DNA from: a virus
Length of the DNA stretch: 64,000 bases
Virus record (IMG/VR): IMGVR_UViG_3300027140_000003
Coordinates: 1-64,000 of that record
Direction: 5' to 3' (one strand)
Within the stretch, counting starts at the first letter, position 1; the number at the start of each line of letters is the position of its first letter. Below the pieces are notes generated by a model that worked only from the letters and a program-made list of their open reading frames with translations, made no database searches and was not told where the DNA came from. Positions 27,896-34,994 of this stretch are shown here, one piece after another. Position numbers and translations under genes: made by a program.

Positions 27896-28131
27896 TATTT
27901 AGTCTTTCGTTGTATATAATCAATAACTTCTATTGCGTCTTTATATCCAGACAACTCTACTGCTTGTTCCAGATAATCTTGGGACTGCTCAATGTATTTG
28001 GCACGTTGCATTTTAGCAAGTTCAACAATGTTCAGTTCATAAAACTCTTGATCCGTAGAACCATCGTTATAAACATGTTCCCAAGTGCCATCTTGCTTCA
28101 AGCGAATCTTCATCAGGATTTTCTTTTCCAT
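27895..28131 (-). CDS. Small hypothetical protein
   Basis: A 78-residue protein. The ATG at 28131 is chosen because the codon at 28134 is TTG and the ATG overlaps the preceding stop as TGATG. The core YIEQSQDYLEQAVELSGYKD looks helical. Part of the chain of overlapping genes leading to gp33. Function unknown. Confidence 0.62.
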   Translation of the reverse strand: MEKKILMKIRLKQDGTWEHVYNDGSTDQEFYELNIVELAKMQRAKYIEQSQDYLEQAVELSGYKDAIEVIDYIQRKTK

Positions 28132-28481
28132 CAACCTCTCCTCATTCTAGCAATGTCAACTGCTTGTTCATCAGAAAAAATAGGAACAGCATTCGACTTA
28201 TGCATGGTGCCAATACCTTTGATCGCAGTACCAGTATACACTTTATCAGGTGCTTTAGTACATGGACCACCAGTAAAGGGGAGACTCGGAATCTTAGGTG
28301 TCTCACGACAAGCAGGTGTACCGAGTGAGTATACATCACTGAGTGATTGTTCTTTCCTAGGAGCAACCTTCTTTGTGGCATACTTCTTCAACATGGCTTC
28401 CCATGATGCTTGCAACTCACGTTGCTTTGCATTTTGTTTACGTTTCTTGGATCGACCAAGACTGGTGTGAATAAGAATCAT
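28131..28481 (-). CDS. Basic hypothetical protein, predicted leaderless early gene
   Basis: A 116-residue Lys/Arg-rich protein (GRSKKRKQNAKQRELQASWE). The start is set at ATG 28481 because longer readings would begin inside the promoter. The early promoter's -10 box ends six bases before this ATG, so the AUG is predicted at +1. It contains Pro/Gly/Thr-rich sequence and a final basic stretch. No fold recognised. First gene of the gp33-59-32 transcription unit. Confidence 0.65.
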   Translation of the reverse strand: MILIHTSLGRSKKRKQNAKQRELQASWEAMLKKYATKKVAPRKEQSLSDVYSLGTPACRETPKIPSLPFTGGPCTKAPDKVYTGTAIKGIGTMHKSNAVPIFSDEQAVDIARMRRG

Positions 28482-28487
28482 AATATA

Positions 28488-28516
28488 ATTATACCTCAAT
28501 ATTGAATTAAAGTAAA
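28488..28516 (-). promoter_or_regulatory. Early promoter TTTACT-17-TATAAT, leaderless type
   Basis: TTTACT (28516-28511), 17-bp spacer starting TTAATTCA, TATAAT (28493-28488), then TATATT and ATG at 28481. The expected +1 is the A of the ATG. Confidence 0.8.
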
Positions 28517-28520
28517 GCAG

Positions 28521-29075
28521 TTATTTGCAAAGTTCTTTAAAGGTTTTGACCTCGAATTCACCCCATCTTTTATAGGATCTGGGTGCCAAATCTCCAGTCT
28601 TAGATGAGAATGCAAAGTCAACTCCACCTTTCATCATTCTGGTTTTCCAATCATGAAGTGGAATAAGAAACATTCTATAATTTGTTTTATTACGTCGGTC
28701 GTCTAAGTGTGTTATGAATATACGTAAATGACCATGTTTATTTTTTAATGCTGCTGGGGATAATACTGCAGCGTTGTTTGTATACTGATGCTTATCTTTA
28801 TATTTGTTATGTTTTCTGGCACGAGCAGTCATATATTTTGCATCAGAACCATCTGTATAATCTTCGCCATCTTTATTAGATTTTTTCAATTTTTTATTGT
28901 TGTCGAGAATAGCTTGTTCTAGAAGATTACTTACAGAAACACCACCCCATATCGCCAGTGTTTTTGCTTGTTCAAGACTGATACCAGCAGTACTAGATTT
29001 ACTTAATTTTTTCCACAAAAATTCTATTGCTGCTTGATCTGAAATGGTTGTATTTTCACTATGGTTAGTTGACAT
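28521..29075 (-). CDS. Hypothetical protein, basic, predicted DNA-interacting
   Basis: A 184-residue protein with a Lys-rich middle (KKLKKSNKDGEDYTDGSD, then TARARKHNKYKDKHQY) and a more structured C-terminal region (LRIFITHLDDRRNKTNYRMF). No family recognised. AAGGATATATT precedes the ATG, a good Shine-Dalgarno sequence. Lies between promoter-linked early genes. DNA or RNA binding is only suggested by charge. Confidence 0.6.
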   Translation of the reverse strand: MSTNHSENTTISDQAAIEFLWKKLSKSSTAGISLEQAKTLAIWGGVSVSNLLEQAILDNNKKLKKSNKDGEDYTDGSDAKYMTARARKHNKYKDKHQYTNNAAVLSPAALKNKHGHLRIFITHLDDRRNKTNYRMFLIPLHDWKTRMMKGGVDFAFSSKTGDLAPRSYKRWGEFEVKTFKELCK

Positions 29076-29084
29076 AATATATCC

Positions 29085-29297
29085 TTAAACGATTTTACTA
29101 ATCGAAACATCATACGTCACTCTTTCCATTTTGTGATCATAAACGTGCATTCTGGAAGAAATGCCAACAGCATTAAACATATTTTCGAACAGTTGACGCA
29201 CAACTGTATTGACAGCAACAAAATCGCCAACGCCACGTTTGATAGCAGCACCTGTAGTATAAAAAGATACGCCATTCACAATAACACGATATTTCAT
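29085..29297 (-). CDS. Small hypothetical early protein
   Basis: A 70-residue protein with alternating beta-like pattern (YRVIVNGVSFYTTGAAIKRG). It is expressed from the early promoter at 29355-29327 with a 23-base leader carrying AAAAGGAAC. Function unknown. Its leader is almost identical to that of the AAA+ gene at 43188. Confidence 0.6.
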   Translation of the reverse strand: MKYRVIVNGVSFYTTGAAIKRGVGDFVAVNTVVRQLFENMFNAVGISSRMHVYDHKMERVTYDVSISKIV

Positions 29298-29326
29298 AAC
29301 AGTTCCTTTTCAATCATCATAAGACT

Positions 29327-29355
29327 ATTATACACTGGATCTGAATTATTGTAAA
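29327..29355 (-). promoter_or_regulatory. Early promoter TTTACA-17-TATAAT
   Basis: TTTACA (29355-29350), 17-bp spacer containing AATTCA, TATAAT (29332-29327). Downstream leader TAGTCTTATGATGA is shared with the promoter at 43247-43219. Confidence 0.8.
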
Positions 29356-29373
29356 CCCCCCAAAAAACCCCTA

Positions 29374-29411
29374 TAAAATCAACGACTTAGATACCCTACG
29401 ATCTGTAGGGT
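29374..29411. terminator. ACCCTAC/GTAGGGT hairpin with conserved 18-mer
   Basis: ACCCTAC, GATCT loop, GTAGGGT (29393-29411). On the plus strand it is followed by TTATTTTTT. The adjacent 18-mer at 29374-29391 (TAAAATCAACGACTTAGA) recurs exactly at 43275-43292. The hairpin separates the gene at 29411 from the promoter for 29297. Confidence 0.65.
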
Positions 29412-29665
29412 TATTTTTTAGTAGGGGTATTTCCTTGTCCATGAGCCACTGCGTAGGCTACGCACATAACATCACCACTGGAATATGCACATTTTACTGC
29501 CACTGGGTCAATACCTTTAACGATTGCTGATTCAATATTTGACTTAATAGCGTTGGTTTGATGATAACTATAAAACGTAAAACATACTAATGCTGTCATA
29601 ACGATTAATGTTATACCAATGATAAACCCAAGTTTATCTTTACTGTTGTTAGTTAATTCTGGCAT
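29411..29665 (-). CDS. Small single-pass membrane protein
   Basis: An 84-residue protein. One transmembrane helix at about residues 13-36 (LGFIIGITLIVMTALVCFTF) is followed by an outer domain with two cysteines. ATG 29665 is chosen because AAGGAGAAC precedes it. It lies directly downstream of a tiny gene and the ClpP gene. A lysis-related or membrane role is possible but not shown. Confidence 0.6.
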   Translation of the reverse strand: MPELTNNSKDKLGFIIGITLIVMTALVCFTFYSYHQTNAIKSNIESAIVKGIDPVAVKCAYSSGDVMCVAYAVAHGQGNTPTKK

Positions 29666-29676
29666 TTTAGTTCTCC

Positions 29677-29868
29677 TTACCATGTTCCATCATCTATAAT
29701 ACCTCGAATCCAAACTGGACCGAGACTAATAAAAATCCCACGCATTGCAGGATTTAAATCATCTGGATGTAAAAAATCAAAACGCAGTTCCCAATGACAT
29801 GGGTTAACAACTACACCAAACCACATTCCTGAATATCTTGCGTATTTAATTAATGTCTTTAACTGCAT
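29677..29868 (-). CDS. Small hypothetical protein overlapping clpP
   Basis: A 63-residue aromatic-rich protein (MQLKTLIKYAR start, then MWFGVVVNPCHWELRFDF). ATG 29868 gives a 23-base overlap with the ClpP gene end. No family recognised. Could be a Trp-rich membrane-associated peptide. Confidence 0.5.
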   Translation of the reverse strand: MQLKTLIKYARYSGMWFGVVVNPCHWELRFDFLHPDDLNPAMRGIFISLGPVWIRGIIDDGTW

Positions 29869-30394
29869 CACATAACCCCAAATCTTTTGCTTCGGTTGCT
29901 GATAACCACATATCTTGTGGAGGTAAAAGCACTTCACGAATTTTCTTCTCAGATAATCCTGTGCATTTTTTATAATGACTAATCATACGTTTGGTCGTCA
30001 AGTCAAACTCTTTGACTGTTGCGAACAACTCATGTTCTTTGCCGAACGCACCCCATGAATACTGGTGTGACAGAATAGAAGTATTCGGTGTAAGAATACG
30101 ATTTCCCTTTTCGCCAGCAATAAAAATCATAAGACCAGCTGAAGCGATTTGACCAAGACCAATTGTTCTAATTGGAATGGCTGAACCACGCATAGTATCA
30201 ACTGCTGCATTTAAATCTCCGCCTGGAGAAGTGATTACCATGTTAAGTAAGTCAGCACGATCTTCTTGGAAATTGTTTTCAAAGATCCATTCTACTGCTT
30301 GTTTACAAGTTGCTAATGTAACTTCTTCCATTAACAAGAAGAACGAATGACGTGAGTGTTCTTCTTTTACCTGTAAATTCAATTTTTGCATCAT
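29846..30394 (-). CDS. ClpP-like serine protease
   Basis: A 182-residue S14-family peptidase. Catalytic Ser lies in GQIASAGLMIF, His in LSHQYSWG, and the candidate Asp follows in the AKDLGLCD region. The oxyanion strand TSPGGDLNAA is present. Phage ClpP homologues process virion or scaffold proteins or join host ClpX/ClpA. No partner ATPase is seen here. Start at ATG 30394 fits AAAGG spacing better than the upstream GTG. Confidence 0.82.
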   Translation of the reverse strand: MMQKLNLQVKEEHSRHSFFLLMEEVTLATCKQAVEWIFENNFQEDRADLLNMVITSPGGDLNAAVDTMRGSAIPIRTIGLGQIASAGLMIFIAGEKGNRILTPNTSILSHQYSWGAFGKEHELFATVKEFDLTTKRMISHYKKCTGLSEKKIREVLLPPQDMWLSATEAKDLGLCDAVKDIN

Positions 30395-30405
30395 ATTTTG
30401 CACCT

Positions 30406-30933
30406 TTAATCCTTGTAAAAAATGTGTCTACCAATTACTGTAGTCTTCTGTAAATTCTTCCAATTTGGTCGTACATAATCCGCATGATAAAATTTTGCGC
30501 CATATGTATTATCTTCTAGTACCTCATAATTAGCATAAACATATAACGCAACTTCTAAATTTTTGTTATATACTTCTTGATTTATAGATTTTCTTGGCTC
30601 ACAAAACCAAGAAAATTGACAAGCAATTCTTGTGTCGCCGATTGATTCTACCTTAGTTTTTTGTTTAACTACGCTACAAATATCTTTCGGAAACCTTGGA
30701 TCTAATACTCTATTCATCGTTACCATAGCAACAGCGACTTGACCATCTCGGGGTTCATGCCCTGCTTCATAATAAATGTTTTCAGCCAAACAATCAACTT
30801 GTTGTCTAGCGTCAGTGGTTAACTGTCCATACTTAATGTTAAGTATAGTGTATCCTTTACTATAAAATGTAGCAGCAGCTGTTAGTGCTACCATTACTGC
30901 TATCGAAATAAATGTAACTCGGATTAAATTCAT
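30406..30933 (-). CDS. SleB-type cell-wall hydrolase with N-terminal membrane anchor
   Basis: A 175-residue protein. Residues about 5-25 (VTFISIAVMVALTAAATFYS) form a signal anchor. The rest is a Hydrolase_2/SleB-like domain with ENIYYEAGHEPRDGQVAVAM, catalytic Glu, then FSWFCEP. A membrane-tethered lytic transglycosylase-like enzyme probably acting on the host wall at lysis. AAGGAGATTT precedes the ATG. Confidence 0.82.
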   Translation of the reverse strand: MNLIRVTFISIAVMVALTAAATFYSKGYTILNIKYGQLTTDARQQVDCLAENIYYEAGHEPRDGQVAVAMVTMNRVLDPRFPKDICSVVKQKTKVESIGDTRIACQFSWFCEPRKSINQEVYNKNLEVALYVYANYEVLEDNTYGAKFYHADYVRPNWKNLQKTTVIGRHIFYKD

Positions 30934-30954
30934 AAATCTCCTTAGTAAGTTAAA

Positions 30955-30978
30955 GAGTGTGCATGTGACTGCACACTC
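30955..30978 (-). terminator. Perfect 9-bp hairpin downstream of gene 30988-31257
   Basis: GAGTGTGCA, six-base loop, TGCACACTC. On the minus strand the hairpin is followed by TTTAACTT, a weak U tract. Located between the 89-residue gene and the SleB-like gene. Confidence 0.55.
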
Positions 30979-30987
30979 CGATCCCTA

Positions 30988-31257
30988 TCAGGTGGACTTC
31001 TTAGTCTTTGTATCTAGTGGGATGTTGGAAACGAAACCATTCAGGGCAGTAGCCTTAGCAATAATTTCAGTTTCTGTTGGGATAGCAGGAAAACCTGGAT
31101 GATCAGGAATCGTGCCACCATTGAGTTTAGCAGATTCGACTTTCATATGCCAGTCGTTGCTAATTTGTTCACGCTTACCGTAATATTCATCGTTAAGCAT
31201 GTCTTTCGCCATTTTTAATAGTTCAAGGCGAATCTCGAACGGAGTCATGTTACTCAT
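30988..31257 (-). CDS. Conserved hypothetical protein
   Basis: An 89-residue soluble protein (MTPFEIRLELLKMAKDMLND, then a Pro-rich segment PDHPGFPAIPTETEI). The pattern recalls a small helical protein common in marine T4-likes. AAAGGTAG precedes the start. A late box at 31332-31326 lies 69 bases upstream, with a TGGGTT/AACCCA hairpin in the leader. Confidence 0.65.
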   Translation of the reverse strand: MSNMTPFEIRLELLKMAKDMLNDEYYGKREQISNDWHMKVESAKLNGGTIPDHPGFPAIPTETEIIAKATALNGFVSNIPLDTKTKKST

Positions 31258-31325
31258 ATTTTACTACCTTTCTGTGTTGTGTGTAAAAAGGTGGTTTTAT
31301 TGGGTTCCACCAACCCACTGTCTAT

Positions 31326-31332
31326 TATTTAG
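31326..31332 (-). promoter_or_regulatory. Late promoter box CTAAATA
   Basis: CTAAATA just downstream of the stop at 31336 and upstream of the gene at 31257. A hairpin (TGGGTT, GGTGG, AACCCA) lies in the 60-base leader and could affect translation or stability. Confidence 0.45.
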
Positions 31333-31335
31333 GTA

Positions 31336-31536
31336 TTACTTTTTCGCTGCGTCAGCTTTTGGCTCTACTTTCTTAGGAGTAGGTTTCTCAGACTTAGGTG
31401 CAGGAGGACATTTACCTTGTTTGTCCTTAGTTACGCAGTTTGTTTCTTCTTTCTTTGCTTCTGGCTTCTTTGCAGGTTCTGCTGCGAAAGAAACAGTTGC
31501 GAATGACAACATTACTAATGCGATAATCGATTTCAT
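31336..31536 (-). CDS. Secreted Lys/Pro/Glu-rich small protein
   Basis: A 66-residue protein. The signal peptide ends at about residue 19 (MKSIIALVMLSFATVSFAAE). The mature part is a repetitive Lys-Pro-Glu-Ala peptide with two cysteines (NCVTKDKQGKCPP). No enzymatic motif. It should be periplasmic and disordered. Such small exported basic proteins may act on the envelope or in lysis. Function unknown. Confidence 0.6.
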   Translation of the reverse strand: MKSIIALVMLSFATVSFAAEPAKKPEAKKEETNCVTKDKQGKCPPAPKSEKPTPKKVEPKADAAKK

Positions 31537-31702
31537 GATAGTTCCTTGTAAAAGTTAATATGATCCACTGCATAATTAATGTCGCCACTTTAGTTAGTAC
31601 AAGAGCCAATTGGGCATCGGTTGCTAACATCGAGCAAAGACTTCACTAATTCGTGGTAGGTTATTCTGTTACGAGGAAACCTACCGAAACCCTAAGCAGT
31701 GT

Positions 31703-31735
31703 TTAGGCTGCTAATGCGAACTGTGCGTCGTTTGC
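31703..31735 (-). other. tmRNA proteolysis tag reading frame
   Basis: Resume GCA then AAC GAC GCA CAG TTC GCA TTA GCA GCC TAA, encoding ANDAQFALAA. It ends in ALAA, the ClpXP recognition end. It is closest in pattern to the betaproteobacterial tag ANDERFALAA. Confidence 0.88.
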
Positions 31736-31819
31736 GTTTACGTTGTTTACTTTTTACGACTCTCTGTGTCGTGCTGTCCACTCTGTTACTTATTGCCCTG
31801 TCGAAACCATGGCACCCCC

Positions 31820-31877
31820 AACTGAACATACTCAGCGTTTCGCTTTGCTACCGATAACTCGGTTCGGAATATGTTCA
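31820..31877 (-). other. Intervening segment of permuted tmRNA precursor
   Basis: Fifty-eight bases joining the tmRNA 3' end to its 5' end. It starts TGAACATA and ends TATGTTCAGTT, giving an 8-bp stem that extends the acceptor helix. An inner GCG-AAA-CGC hairpin is visible. This segment is expected to be cut out to give separate acceptor and coding RNAs. CCA is not encoded (CCT), so the end must be processed and repaired. Confidence 0.75.
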
Positions 31878-31942
31878 GGTGGAGGTGGTGGGAGTCGAAC
31901 CCACGTCCAGAACACCTTTCTCATTGCTTCATACAGCAATTC

Positions 31943-32095
31943 TTACATTACGCCATCTTTTGTTGACTTGATTAGCGTAACTTGTCCGTTCGCACCAATA
32001 ACAACTTTAAACATATCTCCCTCTTTCCATCCTTCAGGAAGTTCTTTCTGTTCAAATATAATTATATTTGGTGCAATCTCAGCATTTAATACCAT
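31943..32095 (-). CDS. Possible 50-residue AbrB-like small protein
   Basis: The ORF ends PEGWKEGDMFKVVIGANGQV plus TLIKS, very like the GWKEGD block of the gene at 37094. That conservation supports a real protein. However the ATG at 32095 lies inside the -10 box of the consensus promoter for the tmRNA, so a transcript from that promoter could not encode its start. It would need read-through from upstream. Function unknown, possibly a small DNA-binding beta protein. Confidence 0.45.
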   Translation of the reverse strand: MVLNAEIAPNIIIFEQKELPEGWKEGDMFKVVIGANGQVTLIKSTKDGVM

Positions 32096-32122
32096 TATAC
32101 CCTGCTTTCTCATTAATGTCAA
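32094..32122 (-). promoter_or_regulatory. Fully consensus sigma70 promoter before tmRNA
   Basis: TTGACA (32122-32117), 17-bp spacer, TATAAT (32099-32094). A perfect host sigma70 promoter about 150 bases upstream of the tmRNA acceptor piece. It suggests strong early or constitutive expression. Confidence 0.8.
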
Positions 32123-32772
32123 ATATTCTTTATTCGTTTATAATCTTGTCGCAACTTTTTAAATTCTCCGATCCAGTCATCTCTCTTCTCTTCAAAGATT
32201 AATGGTTCGTTGTCATCAACACCCATAATAATAACTAACTTACCAACAGGAATTCCTGTTCGTTCTTCGAAAGCAACTGCATAAGCAGATGTTTGCATAA
32301 AGTATCCGTAAATATTATCACGAGTCTTAACTCTTGCAGAAGTTTTAAAGTCAATAACTGCAAGTTTCCCATCATACTCTGCAATACAATCAACTGTTCC
32401 TGCAACTTCCAGATGATCTGAATAAAGCGGATCTTCTAACGCATGTATGTTATTTATCTTGTCTAGATGTGGAATTAACGACCTGTAAACTTCTTGATCG
32501 AATATATCTGGTTCAGCAGACTCTCCACGCAAATAGGATTCGCAGAGGGTGTGAATTCTTGTTCCACGTGTTGCTGCTCGATTTGAGATTCGGTTGGCTT
32601 CTGCTTCTCCGACTTTTTTTCGCCAAGCGATGATTGCTGCTTTTGAGTGCAATCCTGTAACTGTGGTGATGCTTGGATAGGCTCGACCCGATGGCGTTTT
32701 ATATACCCTCGTACCATCGGGTTTTGTGTCACGTTCAAGTTTGGGTAAATCATGATGTATAAAATTTTTCAT
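32119..32772 (-). CDS. RecB/MGME1-like PD-(D/E)XK exonuclease
   Basis: A 217-residue protein with an N-terminal PSITTVTG region, GTRIHTLCESYLRGE, and the catalytic core GTVDCIAEYDGKLAVIDFK (Asp, then D-x-K) with a downstream QTSAYA helix. This is the single-domain RecB-like family found in T4-like phages and mitochondria (MGME1). It probably processes DNA ends in recombination or repair. It abuts the endolysin gene. Confidence 0.8.
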   Translation of the reverse strand: MKNFIHHDLPKLERDTKPDGTRVYKTPSGRAYPSITTVTGLHSKAAIIAWRKKVGEAEANRISNRAATRGTRIHTLCESYLRGESAEPDIFDQEVYRSLIPHLDKINNIHALEDPLYSDHLEVAGTVDCIAEYDGKLAVIDFKTSARVKTRDNIYGYFMQTSAYAVAFEERTGIPVGKLVIIMGVDDNEPLIFEEKRDDWIGEFKKLRQDYKRIKNI

Positions 32773-33392
32773 TATGTAAGTAAATGTATAGCCTCATTGT
32801 AGTGTTTAATGCGATCGTCAAGACCAATGTATCCACCATTGATTTTACGTGTCATTGTCTTGATATCGCCTGCGTCTGCTTCTCTGTTTAATGCATTTTT
32901 ATTCCAGAACCAAATAGCTGACATCAATGCGAAGTCTCTATCAGCAGTAACCCAATCTGGGTTATCAAATAAGTTCTGCCAGTCGTCAAACATATCTTTG
33001 GCAAACTGCATGTAATTGTTTTTACCAGTTAATTGAATCGGACCACGTCCACGATATTTCCATCCATCGCCTGATTCTTCTGGACCATTACCCATACGAT
33101 TAGCATAAACTTTGTTAGCAATCATTTCAGGTTTGCGTGCATAAGGTGTCGCTGATTCAAGAGTAGGGAAATACTTCTTGAAAATACTACATAAACCTTG
33201 TGCGGAGTAATTTAAGTTTTCTTCAAATACTGTCCAACCACCAGACTCGTGACCACACTGTGCGAGGAAAGCTGCAACACGATGTGGTGTATTAATCTCA
33301 TATGTTGGAAACACATTATTCATTGATGTAGCCCAAGATGCTGGATCTTGTGCTCTTGGGAATAAATGTTTGAATTGTTCTGCTGTTATCAT
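32772..33392 (-). CDS. GH19-family endolysin
   Basis: A 206-residue single-domain glycoside hydrolase 19 (chitinase-like lysozyme). Catalytic Glu49 is in AQCGHESGGW, with FEENLNYSA, GRGPIQLTGKNNYMQF and FWNKNALNREAD downstream. No signal peptide, so a holin is needed for release. It probably cuts host peptidoglycan at lysis. A related domain also exists inside the hub protein at 14791-17700. Confidence 0.85.
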   Translation of the reverse strand: MITAEQFKHLFPRAQDPASWATSMNNVFPTYEINTPHRVAAFLAQCGHESGGWTVFEENLNYSAQGLCSIFKKYFPTLESATPYARKPEMIANKVYANRMGNGPEESGDGWKYRGRGPIQLTGKNNYMQFAKDMFDDWQNLFDNPDWVTADRDFALMSAIWFWNKNALNREADAGDIKTMTRKINGGYIGLDDRIKHYNEAIHLLT

Positions 33393-34159
33393 TTCTTGTT
33401 ATCCTCGTAATCTTCGTACTTTAACTTAGCCAAGATATAATCTTTAACTAACGATGAACGAACGATATCATCTACAGTAAACTCGATGCGAGTAAACGCT
33501 TTCATGTGTTGAGCAATATCAAAGAATTTCAAAATACCTGTAACATCGTTCTTTCTTTTATTTAGATCGGTTTGACGATAATCGCCACACCAAATAATTT
33601 TAGACATATGCCCGACACGTGTCATAACTGTATCGATCTCTTCATATGTCAAGTTTTGCATTTCGTCAACGATAATAATTGCATTATCGAAAGACATACC
33701 ACGAATAAAAGAAGTTGAAATAAAGGTTACATAACCCTGTTCTTCTAAACGATCCCATGCGTCTTTACGATCAAATAACTGATGACAGATCTGACGATAT
33801 GGTTGTTCATAGATTTCCATCTTTTCACCAACGTCGCCAGGAAGATGACCAATCTCTCTAGATTGAACAGCAGAGCGAACTACAATGATTTTATTGAATG
33901 GGTTTGATTTATCGAGAACTTCTTCTATTGCTTTATAGAGTGCAATAAAAGTTTTACCAGTACCTGCTACTCCATGTAATGCTATAAAATAATCACCTGT
34001 TTTATATGCGTCAAAAAATAATTTCTGATTATCGGTGAGTGGCTGAAATGTTTTTAAATTATCTAAACGTAATTTTAACTGATTACTGGTAACAGGTTTT
34101 GTTTCACGCTCGTCATTATGAATGTCTACTACTTTCTTTGCAGCTGATGTGCGAGCCAT
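33389..34159 (-). CDS. phoH: PhoH-family ATPase
   Basis: A 256-residue protein. Walker A GVAGTGKT, Walker B IIIVDEMQN, and the signature VVRSAVQSREIGHLPGD. PhoH-like ATPases are frequent in marine phages. A helicase-like or RNA-metabolism role is suggested by the family but not settled. It overlaps the endolysin gene by 4 bases. Confidence 0.88.
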   Translation of the reverse strand: MARTSAAKKVVDIHNDERETKPVTSNQLKLRLDNLKTFQPLTDNQKLFFDAYKTGDYFIALHGVAGTGKTFIALYKAIEEVLDKSNPFNKIIVVRSAVQSREIGHLPGDVGEKMEIYEQPYRQICHQLFDRKDAWDRLEEQGYVTFISTSFIRGMSFDNAIIIVDEMQNLTYEEIDTVMTRVGHMSKIIWCGDYRQTDLNKRKNDVTGILKFFDIAQHMKAFTRIEFTVDDIVRSSLVKDYILAKLKYEDYEDNKK

Positions 34160-34173
34160 TAAAAATCCTTGAG

Positions 34174-34413
34174 TTATAATTGTGAGGAAGTTTTACTTAA
34201 ATCGTTATGTGGATTTCTTTCGTTAATTTTTTGCAGCACCTCCTTGAATCCTGTATCCTTTTTAACAGAAACGTGATCGCCTGTAATTGCTGGCGCAGTT
34301 ATAACAGATTGAATATGAGGGTTGTCGTTGAGAAATTGCTCACGATCCGCAATTTTCAGAAATTTGTCAAACTTCTCGCCAGTGTTTGTATCGATAAAAG
34401 TGTATGTAGGCAT
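34174..34413 (-). CDS. Conserved small T4-like protein, predicted leaderless late gene
   Basis: A 79-residue protein starting MPTYTFIDTNTGEKFDKFLK. The MPTYxF start and the ending GFKEVLQKINERNPHND are typical of a small family in marine T4-likes. Zinc cysteines seen in FmdB-like relatives are absent. ATG 34413 is chosen because a CTAAATA late box sits five bases before it, placing AUG at +1, and no Shine-Dalgarno sequence is seen. Confidence 0.65.
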   Translation of the reverse strand: MPTYTFIDTNTGEKFDKFLKIADREQFLNDNPHIQSVITAPAITGDHVSVKKDTGFKEVLQKINERNPHNDLSKTSSQL

Positions 34414-34425
34414 AATTGTATTTAG
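34414..34425 (-). promoter_or_regulatory. Late promoter CTAAATA placing AUG at +1
   Basis: CTAAATA at 34425-34419, then CAATT, then ATG at 34413. Same spacing as before gp25 and before the gene at 21167. Confidence 0.6.
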
Positions 34426-34958
34426 CAAATCCAAGACGGAGTTGGACGATTTTTCCAAGAAAACATTCTCGTCTTATCGCCGAGATAATAATTTTTGTAT
34501 GATGTGATAGAATCTCCTGCTACTTTATAGTGGTCTGGCATGGCAGGAGTCGGTTCAGTAAATGGTTTATCTTTGGGGATATTGTTGGGTGGATACTGCA
34601 ACTCACCAAGCAACATAGAACACTTATGCACTTTACCGTAGCGATAATTATATTCCTTAATCAAATCACGGAACATATTGTATAGCCATTGATAATTTTC
34701 AAGAGACTGTCTCACCCAAATAGCCGAAGGATGATTAATATGGGTAGCACTGTAAAGGACATCGTTGCGATGATCGCTAATAGTCCAAGTTTTTTTCTTA
34801 CGCCCAGAAACCGAAGTAGTAATGGACTCGTGACCATCAAGGACACGATGAGCAGTAGATAATAGTTGAGCATATTCCAGAATCATCTTTACGCAATGTT
34901 TGTCAACGTGCATTTCTGCACAAATTTTTGTATCGTGGTGTAGATAAAATATATTCAT
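34422..34958 (-). CDS. Conserved T4-like hypothetical, predicted leaderless early gene
   Basis: A 178-residue protein. Start set at ATG 34958, six bases after TATAAT of an early promoter. The sequence (MNIFYLHHDTKICAEMHVDK, then HINHPSAIWVRQSLENYQWL and MPDHYKVAGDSITSYKNYY) is a family I recognise from marine T4-like phages without known function. Several conserved His residues suggest an enzyme, possibly DNA-repair related, but this is not shown. Confidence 0.72.
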   Translation of the reverse strand: MNIFYLHHDTKICAEMHVDKHCVKMILEYAQLLSTAHRVLDGHESITTSVSGRKKKTWTISDHRNDVLYSATHINHPSAIWVRQSLENYQWLYNMFRDLIKEYNYRYGKVHKCSMLLGELQYPPNNIPKDKPFTEPTPAMPDHYKVAGDSITSYKNYYLGDKTRMFSWKNRPTPSWIC

Positions 34959-34964
34959 AATATA

Positions 34965-34993
34965 ATTATACTCCAATATTGAATTAAAGTAAA
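34965..34993 (-). promoter_or_regulatory. Early promoter TTTACT-17-TATAAT, leaderless type
   Basis: TTTACT (34993-34988), spacer beginning TTAATTCAATATTGGAG, TATAAT (34970-34965), TATATT, ATG at 34958. Near-identical to the promoter at 28516-28488. Confidence 0.8.
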
Positions 34994-34994
34994 G

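Larger units (their letters stand above)
31640..31942 (-). ncRNA. ssrA: Circularly permuted two-piece tmRNA
   Basis: The acceptor piece comes first on the minus strand: T-arm GTGGG/TTCGACT/CCCAC at 31904-31888, acceptor strand CACCTCC at 31887-31881, discriminator A 31880, then CC T. An intervening segment (31877-31820) follows. The coding piece starts GGGGGTG at 31819, which pairs with CACCTCC including the G3-U70 alanine identity pair, then has the D-analogue GGTTTCGACAGGG. The resume codon GCA is at 31735 and the tag is ANDAQFALAA with TAA at 31705-31703. A hairpin GGTAGGTT/AACCTACC follows. Outer ends are approximate. Confidence 0.9.

Noticed and set aside
27890-27905. CTAAATAATG before gene 27895
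   Set aside because: The ATG is immediately after the box, too close for transcription to begin before it. It reflects the stop codon of the previous gene and is a chance match.
31195-31558. 119-residue plus-strand ORF with hydrophobic content
   Set aside because: It is antisense to two better-supported minus-strand genes and has no start signal.
31558-31940. Ordinary one-piece tmRNA
   Set aside because: The 3' acceptor part is upstream of the 5' part on the same strand, so a normal linear order does not fit.
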